From: an uncultured Treponema sp.
GTDB taxonomy: Bacteria > Spirochaetota > Spirochaetia > Treponematales > Treponemataceae
DNA length: 64,000 nt
NCBI GenBank assembly: GCA_947166355.1
Contig: CAMVDX010000010.1
Coordinates: forward strand, 20,225-84,224
Direction of reading: 5' to 3'
A program made the position numbers and the translations under genes. This document shows, in pieces, positions 61,363 through 64,000 of the stretch. A model generated the notes under the pieces. It was given only the letters and a program-made list of their open reading frames with translations, did not search any database and was not told where the DNA came from. Numbering within the stretch: position 1 is the stretch's first letter; the number at the start of each line of letters is the position of its first letter.

Positions 61363-61369
61363 CATAGAT

Positions 61370-62653
61370 CTATTCGATTTCTACCTTTTTAATCTTTGCA
61401 CCTAATTTTTGTAACTGTCCCACTAAATCTTCATAGCCTCTTTCAATCTGATAAACATTACTGATTCGGCTTGTTCCGTGCGCACACATTGCGGCAATAA
61501 CCATCGCCATTCCCGCACGAATATCCGGAGAAACCAGATGGTCGCCGTGAAGCATGCTGGGACCGCAGACAACAGCACGGTGAGGGTCGCACAGAGTAAT
61601 TTTTGCGCCCATAGAAATCAGTTTATCAACAAAGAACATTCGGCTTTCAAACATTTTCTCGAAAATCAAAACTGTTCCGTTTACCTGAGTTGCAGTTACA
61701 GTCATAATTGAGGTAAGGTCTGCAGGAAATCCCGGCCACGGCATATCATCAATTTTTGGAATTGCATTCCCAAGATCATCATTAACCTTGAGCTCCTGAG
61801 TGTTAGGTACAGTTAACTCGTCGCCGTTTATACTCCAGCTGATTCCAAGCTTTGCAAAGCTGTATTTGAGCGGACGCATTTCTTCCGGTCGAACACCCTT
61901 AATCGTAATTTTCCCTTTTGTAGCGGCTGCCATTCCGATGTACGAACCGATTTCAATATAATCAGGTCCAATCGTAAACTCGCAGCCATGAAGCTTTTTT
62001 ACACCCGTAATGTGAAGAATGTTACTTCCTATTCCGCTGATTTTTGCCCCCATTTCAACGAGCATCTTACAGATATCCTGAACATGAGGTTCGCTTGCAC
62101 AGTTCTGCAAAACAGTTTCACCTTCAGAGAGGGCAGCGGCCATAACGGCATTTTCTGTAGCGGTTACCGAAGCTTCGTCAAGAAATATGTCTGCACCTAC
62201 GAGTTTTGTTGCAGAAAATTCAAAGCGTCCGTTTACATGAATATTTGCACCGAGTGCTTTGAGTGCAAGAAAGTGAGTATCTACGCGGCGTCGGCCGATA
62301 ACATCACCGCCCGGCGGAGTCATTTCACATTTTCCCTTGCTTGCAAGCAGCGGTCCTGCAAATACAATGGAACCGCGCACTTTTTTTGTAAGGTCGCTTG
62401 GAAGCTCTGTAGTTTTAATTTTATCGCACTGGATTTTCCAGTTATGTTTACTTATTTTTTCAACCTTTGCACCAAGAGATTTTAAGATTTCAAACATTAC
62501 GTTTGTATCCTGAATCTCCGGAATATTGTGCAGAATGACCGGTTCGGTTGTCATAAGTGTTGCGGCAATACATGGCAAAGCTGCATTTTTATTTCCGCTT
62601 GCTGTAACTGTCCCCTGAATCGGATATCCACCCTCAATTACATACTCGTGCAT
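61370..62653 (-). CDS. murA: UDP-N-acetylglucosamine 1-carboxyvinyltransferase with Asp in place of the fosfomycin-target Cys
   Basis: 427 aa. First committed step of peptidoglycan synthesis: transfers enolpyruvate from PEP to UDP-GlcNAc. Seen: 'ASGNKNAALP' (residues 19-28) with the catalytic Lys/Asn, and the active-site loop 'PPGGDVIGRRRVDTH'. The residue that is Cys115 in E. coli is Asp117 here. Asp variants (Mycobacterium, Chlamydia, Borrelia) are active but not alkylated by fosfomycin, so intrinsic resistance is predicted. TAATG overlap with the upstream pepT gene shows coupling. This is a divergence from most Gram-negative MurA but expected for spirochaetes. Confidence 0.95.
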   Translation of the reverse strand: MHEYVIEGGYPIQGTVTASGNKNAALPCIAATLMTTEPVILHNIPEIQDTNVMFEILKSLGAKVEKISKHNWKIQCDKIKTTELPSDLTKKVRGSIVFAGPLLASKGKCEMTPPGGDVIGRRRVDTHFLALKALGANIHVNGRFEFSATKLVGADIFLDEASVTATENAVMAAALSEGETVLQNCASEPHVQDICKMLVEMGAKISGIGSNILHITGVKKLHGCEFTIGPDYIEIGSYIGMAAATKGKITIKGVRPEEMRPLKYSFAKLGISWSINGDELTVPNTQELKVNDDLGNAIPKIDDMPWPGFPADLTSIMTVTATQVNGTVLIFEKMFESRMFFVDKLISMGAKITLCDPHRAVVCGPSMLHGDHLVSPDIRAGMAMVIAAMCAHGTSRISNVYQIERGYEDLVGQLQKLGAKIKKVEIE

Positions 62654-63882
62654 TATTTCACCTTTTGTGTCAGTAAGTTAATTAATACATCGGCACATTT
62701 TGACATTTGGTTTAGAGAACACCATTCATTTCGTGAATGAAATTCATGAGCCCCTGTAAAGATATTCGGAGTTGGAATTCCAAGCTCTGTAAGGCGTGAG
62801 CCGTCTGTTCCACCGCGAATCGGCTGTTTTCGAACCTTTACTCCGGAATCTGCATAGGCTTTTTCCAGCCTGCTCATAATTTCCGGGTGTTCATCAAGCT
62901 TTTCTTTCATATTAAGATACTGCTGCTTAAAGGATAGCTCATAGCTTCCTCCTGATTTGGAAACGACGCTTTCTGCAATATCCTTGATAATCTGCTTTTC
63001 TTTTTCAATTTCTTCTATATTAAACGAACGTAAAAGCATTTCTACGCTGGAGCTTTCAATAGTTCCGCTGATTTCCATTGGTGCAATAAAGCCTTCGTAG
63101 CCTTCTGTAGATTCGGGAGCCATTTCGCGTGGCAGCTTTGCGGCAAAATCACCCGCAAGTGAAACGGCATTAACCATTCCGCCGGCCTTTGCACTTCCTG
63201 TATGACAGGCTTTTCCTGTAAACTTTACAGTGCACGCCCAGGCATTAAAGCATTCTGCTTCAAGTTCTCCTTCATCGCCGCCGTCCGCAGTAACTGCGAA
63301 ATCAGCTTTCAGAATATTCATCGGAACCTTATCCATTCCGTGTCCGGTTTCTTCATCCGGGCTGAACATTACTTCAATCGGGCCGTGCTTAAGATTTTCA
63401 TCTTCATAATGATTCATAAGATATTCAACTGCTGCCATAATTGCAGAAACTCCAGCCTTGTCATCGGCGCCAAGTAGGGTAGTACCATCAGATTTGATGA
63501 TTGTGTCTGACTGTCCGGTTGGTGATTCTTCTGCTGAAAGCATGGAGATTACAGGCTTGACGTTTTCACCAGTAACTTCATCAACTGTATCCATATGAGC
63601 CATCAAAAGAATTGTCGGGTACTTTTTTCGTTCCTCCGGCTCTGTGATGTTTGAATCGATTTTTGCAACTACATAACAGTAATCTGTAAGATAAACGTTT
63701 CGGGTTCCAAGATTGCGAAGCTCCTTCACAAGCACCTTTGCAATATCCCACTGCCTCTCAGTAGAAGGAAAAACTCCGTTGTCTGCGGCTTTTCCATCAC
63801 TTTCCGACCAGATTTTTACATAACGGCAAAATCTGTCCAGCAATTTATTTTCTTCGTCTTTATTTCCATAAATATAATTCAT
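62653..63882 (-). CDS. pepT: Peptidase T (tripeptidase)
   Basis: 409 aa, M20 family zinc aminotripeptidase. Seen: 'LLMAHMDTVDEV' (first zinc His/Asp), 'GADDKAGVSAIM' (bridging Asp), 'FSPDEETGHGMDKV' (catalytic Glu-Glu), 'IRGGTDGSRLTELGIPTPNIFTG' (C-terminal active site). Releases the N-terminal residue of tripeptides in the cytosol. First gene of a two-gene unit with murA. Promoter TATAAT is 6 nt before the ATG, so the mRNA is probably leaderless. Confidence 0.94.
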   Translation of the reverse strand: MNYIYGNKDEENKLLDRFCRYVKIWSESDGKAADNGVFPSTERQWDIAKVLVKELRNLGTRNVYLTDYCYVVAKIDSNITEPEERKKYPTILLMAHMDTVDEVTGENVKPVISMLSAEESPTGQSDTIIKSDGTTLLGADDKAGVSAIMAAVEYLMNHYEDENLKHGPIEVMFSPDEETGHGMDKVPMNILKADFAVTADGGDEGELEAECFNAWACTVKFTGKACHTGSAKAGGMVNAVSLAGDFAAKLPREMAPESTEGYEGFIAPMEISGTIESSSVEMLLRSFNIEEIEKEKQIIKDIAESVVSKSGGSYELSFKQQYLNMKEKLDEHPEIMSRLEKAYADSGVKVRKQPIRGGTDGSRLTELGIPTPNIFTGAHEFHSRNEWCSLNQMSKCADVLINLLTQKVK

Positions 63883-63888
63883 AAAATG

Positions 63889-63894
63889 ATTATA
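63889..63894 (-). promoter_or_regulatory. -10 box TATAAT of pepT-murA (leaderless)
   Basis: Minus-strand TATAAT (63894-63889), then CATTTT, then ATG 63882. The upstream region is A/T-rich and without a clear -35. Confidence 0.6.
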
Positions 63895-63956
63895 TTAAAA
63901 ATATAAAAAAAAATCAAAAAAATAAGAAAAAACGTATAAAAAATGATGGTGAGGAC

Positions 63957-63985
63957 TTGACACTTTTTAGAGAGAGGTATATATT
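63957..63985 (+). promoter_or_regulatory. Strong promoter TTGACA-N17-TATATT pointing out of the window
   Basis: Consensus -35, optimal spacing and near-consensus -10. It starts transcription about eight bases before the window ends. Such promoters often serve stable RNA or highly expressed genes. Confidence 0.75.
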
Positions 63986-64000
63986 CTTATTCACCGTCGC

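Overview
The window looks like a chromosome segment of a saccharolytic, anaerobic, host-associated Treponema (spirochaete), at roughly 40% GC by eye. Supporting this are a pyruvate formate-lyase and its activase, many c-di-GMP proteins, a BspA-type surface lipoprotein, an ankyrin lipoprotein, citramalate synthase, a MurA with the Asp variant also known from Borrelia, and a very dense load of small palindromic REP-like elements. The genus is inferred from gene style; no marker gene such as rRNA is present.

Layout. 1-6.0 kb is an AT-rich accessory region: an array of Rhs/YD-repeat toxin tips and putative immunity genes, several ending in a shared C-terminal domain that resembles the NADase-type glycan-binding domain. 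6.2-13.9 kb holds a His-rich CobW-type metallochaperone, a LacI-like-sensor diguanylate cyclase coupled to a pyridoxamine kinase, and a two-gene operon of an unknown Gly-rich protein and a DUF2804 protein. 13.9-19 kb holds a beta-CASP MBL nuclease, a REP array, an outer-membrane protein and pflB with a structured leader. 19-29.3 kb holds an EAL phosphodiesterase, a polar amino-acid ABC importer, CopA fused to a CopZ-like domain, an RluA-type pseudouridine synthase, pflA and a C-GCAxxG-C-C protein. 29.4-35.7 kb holds a serine hydrolase behind a possible RNA switch, a membrane HTH regulator, gatB and a dCache-GGDEF-EAL protein. 36-42 kb is a sugar ABC importer followed by a GH94 disaccharide phosphorylase, both with the same LacI-type palindrome. 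42.2-52.2 kb holds the DUF285 lipoprotein, an Mrp ATPase, putP, trpR, a 926-aa ankyrin lipoprotein and uraA. 52.3-57 kb holds an Mbeg1-like hydrolase, then an FHA / PPP-like phosphatase / Ser-Thr kinase module. 57-63.9 kb holds cimA, a radical SAM protein with in-frame repeat insertions, murA and pepT. A strong promoter points out of the right end.

Cross-cutting themes. (1) At eight genes a good -10 hexamer ends only 6-9 nt before the start codon, implying leaderless mRNAs. (2) REP-like elements sit in nearly every intergenic gap, and at least three times they lie in frame inside proteins (CopA-CopZ linker, radical SAM protein, pdxY C-terminus). (3) At two loci (pdxY and gatB) a second, mostly silently diverged copy of the gene's 3' end lies beyond a small hairpin, as if a new 3' end had been grafted in and the old one displaced. 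(4) The Rhs array has constant ends flanking variable toxin and immunity halves, a layout suited to cassette exchange.

No rRNA, tRNA, CRISPR array, transposase or integrase was seen in the window.
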